DNA of 32,329 nucleotides from Nitrospirota bacterium. GTDB lineage: Bacteria > Nitrospirota > Thermodesulfovibrionia > UBA6902 > JACROP01. This document shows positions 32,201 to 32,329 of the stretch, one piece after another; within the stretch, counting starts at the first letter, position 1; every line of letters starts with the position of its first letter. The stretch spans positions 1-32,329 of the forward strand of contig JACROP010000007.1 of assembly GCA_016214385.1 (NCBI GenBank), given 5' to 3'. Under the pieces are notes generated by a model. It made no database searches, was not told the origin of the DNA, and saw only the letters and a program-made list of their open reading frames with translations. The position numbers were made by a program, and so were the translations under genes.

Positions 32201-32329
32201 AAACATTTTGCACAATCCCAGCAGGGTGAAGTTAATCTTACAGCACATTCTGAGTTTTTGTCAGATGAAAATAAAGGACAAATTGTTTTGAGGGGCGCTC
32301 ACATAAATCGCTATGCGTTTCAGGAAGAG
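29267..32329 (+). CDS. Type IIG (Eco57I-like) restriction-modification enzyme, 3' end outside
   Basis: The visible 1021 residues start at ATG 29267 (MVRRHKNRALFSNHYL) and run off the right edge. The N-terminal part has a PD-(D/E)xK nuclease pattern, KPDYALF (about 86) and CIGEAKRWGRPLD (about 118). A helical region follows. The N6-adenine methyltransferase comes next, with motif I VLDPAMGSGHFLVEA (about 532), FGVDVNPLSVELAKLSLWLH and motif IV CVIGNPPYD (about 798). The start of a target-recognition domain lies beyond. Such single-chain enzymes methylate and cut DNA outside their target. Between VVGGEL and EPDEEDIRWARREV an in-frame dispersed repeat adds about 13 residues. No separate methylase or specificity gene is visible. 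Confidence 0.92.
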   Translation, partial: MVRRHKNRALFSNHYLANLLPGENEWKINVESVFKKIKTLYDSKKLELPSLNESQLRKHFLDGIFEILGFTIDVEPPAIGEEWAKKPDYALFRDNDALRSARKKKEGRYFSTALCIGEAKRWGRPLDRKSKIEADPFEMQNPSLQMSRYLWLTGVKWGILTDGRFWRLYERETSKRLDIYYEIDLEDLLLYGSLDDFKYFYIFFSADAFPAFLDKVYKGSVDYAKEVGDELKENVYKALKVLSEGFLKTHGNRLSQENLKEVHDNSLILLYRLLFILYAEYRELLPLYENTLYTESYSFDSLKKEISRRLDQNESIPASTFHYWNKLKELFEIINNGNKELDVPPYNGGLFNPEKHPFLERNRLGDFYISRAIDLLSRSSEKAYIDYGSLEIRHLGSIYEGLLEYKLKMAEEDIYPVKEMGKEVYILLNKAGDNARKIREDEIIKAGAIYLVTDKGERKATGSYYTPDYIVEYIVENTLRPVIEEKKKNIAEKISGFKEKIKTSRGINRELYQKELQRIENNFIDELLSIKVLDPAMGSGHFLVEAVDFLAHELINVVGGELPATPPPLMGGGKGEGEPDEEDIRWARREVVEKCIFGVDVNPLSVELAKLSLWLHTVARNRPLNFLDHHLRCGNSLIGARIEDLAGLPELKKKKTAEGQPRQLGLFESIFKEKVNILLGAFAQIEGLPSDTVEQIREKERLYQHFRNIVSRFQDVADIWTSVYFGNGIDFSKYQSLQDNLRANDDLWKNLRNEQWFKEAKAFADDKRFFHWELEFPEVFFEGHLRKENPGFDCVIGNPPYDVLSELEQGKDVEPEKDFFSQNLIYGPAIGSKLNLYRLFSVLSLNLLKDKGMHGFIVPMSLLADKQARPLRKYMLIKTSIQEIEAFPQKDDPANRVFSEAKLSTCIYILRKDAPLSFSIRIHPGKDIWESSTSLTIKPSQIEEFDKENLSIPSYPNMTTDDFNLALKLNRVSQGSILKHFAQSQQGEVNLTAHSEFLSDENKGQIVLRGAHINRYAFQEE
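30961..31000. repeat. In-frame CCCTCCC/GGGAGGGG repeat in the restriction gene
   Basis: TCCTCCTCCCTTGATGGGAG and the following G-rich half form an imperfect hairpin translated as PPPLMGGGKGEGEP. The GGGKGEGE reading matches PLAGEGKGEG in the recombinase, showing the same element in the same reading frame. Confidence 0.85.

Overview
The window reads as bacterial chromosome with moderate base composition and tightly packed operons, many genes overlapping by 4-50 nt. Housekeeping genes (rpmH-yidD-yidC-mnmE, tmk-holB-ricT-metG, coaX, birA, nth, pgk) alternate with decayed accessory genes and an unusually dense set of palindromic or tandem repeats. The gene mix is a short MetE-like methionine synthase, SdhB, a geranylgeranyl-reductase-type flavoprotein, a HIT-type GalT, a CcdA/MoaB/MOSC cluster and an archaeal-type inositol phosphatase. 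Together with the repeat families this suggests an environmental, probably anaerobic or microaerophilic lineage such as Nitrospirota or a deltaproteobacterial relative. That assignment is inference from gene flavour, not from a marker comparison.

Layout. 1-1.5 kb: wreckage of accessory genes, namely an unidentified C-terminal fragment, a 5' stub of an AlbA_2-type protein and a fic gene with an internal deletion and frameshift. 1.5-2.2 kb: sdhB without sdhA or sdhC beside it. 2.4-9.5 kb (minus strand): a stand-alone Lrp ligand domain, a TonB-like protein, a flavoprotein reductase, a JAMM protease-like protein, UspA, GalT, CoaX, BirA (interrupted by an in-frame TAG), a small unknown protein and endonuclease III. 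9.6-11.6 kb: an exported metallo-beta-lactamase-fold protein, a CheR-like gene lacking its SAM-binding core, and a large repeat cluster. 11.6-15.0 kb (minus strand): initiator tRNA, rpmH, yidD, yidC and mnmE behind one clear promoter, with rnpA and jag missing from their usual places. 15.2-17.7 kb: an accessory island with a broken tyrosine recombinase carrying a HARP-like N-terminal module, an unknown 139-residue protein, an orphan contractile-injection-system tube protein and an attC-like fold. 17.7-22.9 kb: metE-like-tmk-holB-ricT-metG operon. 22.9-24.9 kb: MITE-like element, lipoprotein and membrane GGDEF protein. 25.0-27.5 kb: MOSC-moaB-ccdA-IMPase operon. 27.5-29.1 kb: small unknown protein and a divergent phosphoglycerate kinase. 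29.3 kb to the end: a large type IIG (Eco57I-like) restriction-modification enzyme, open at the right edge.

The most striking theme is that several intergenic repeat families also lie inside coding sequence without breaking the frame. They encode surface-loop or linker peptides in the recombinase, HolB, RicT, MetG and the restriction enzyme. The second theme is gene erosion: birA (nonsense), fic (deletion plus frameshift), cheR (in-frame loss of the cofactor site) and the recombinase (lost tyrosine). The third is the small recombinase/tube-protein/attC-like island, the best candidate for an uncharacterised system.
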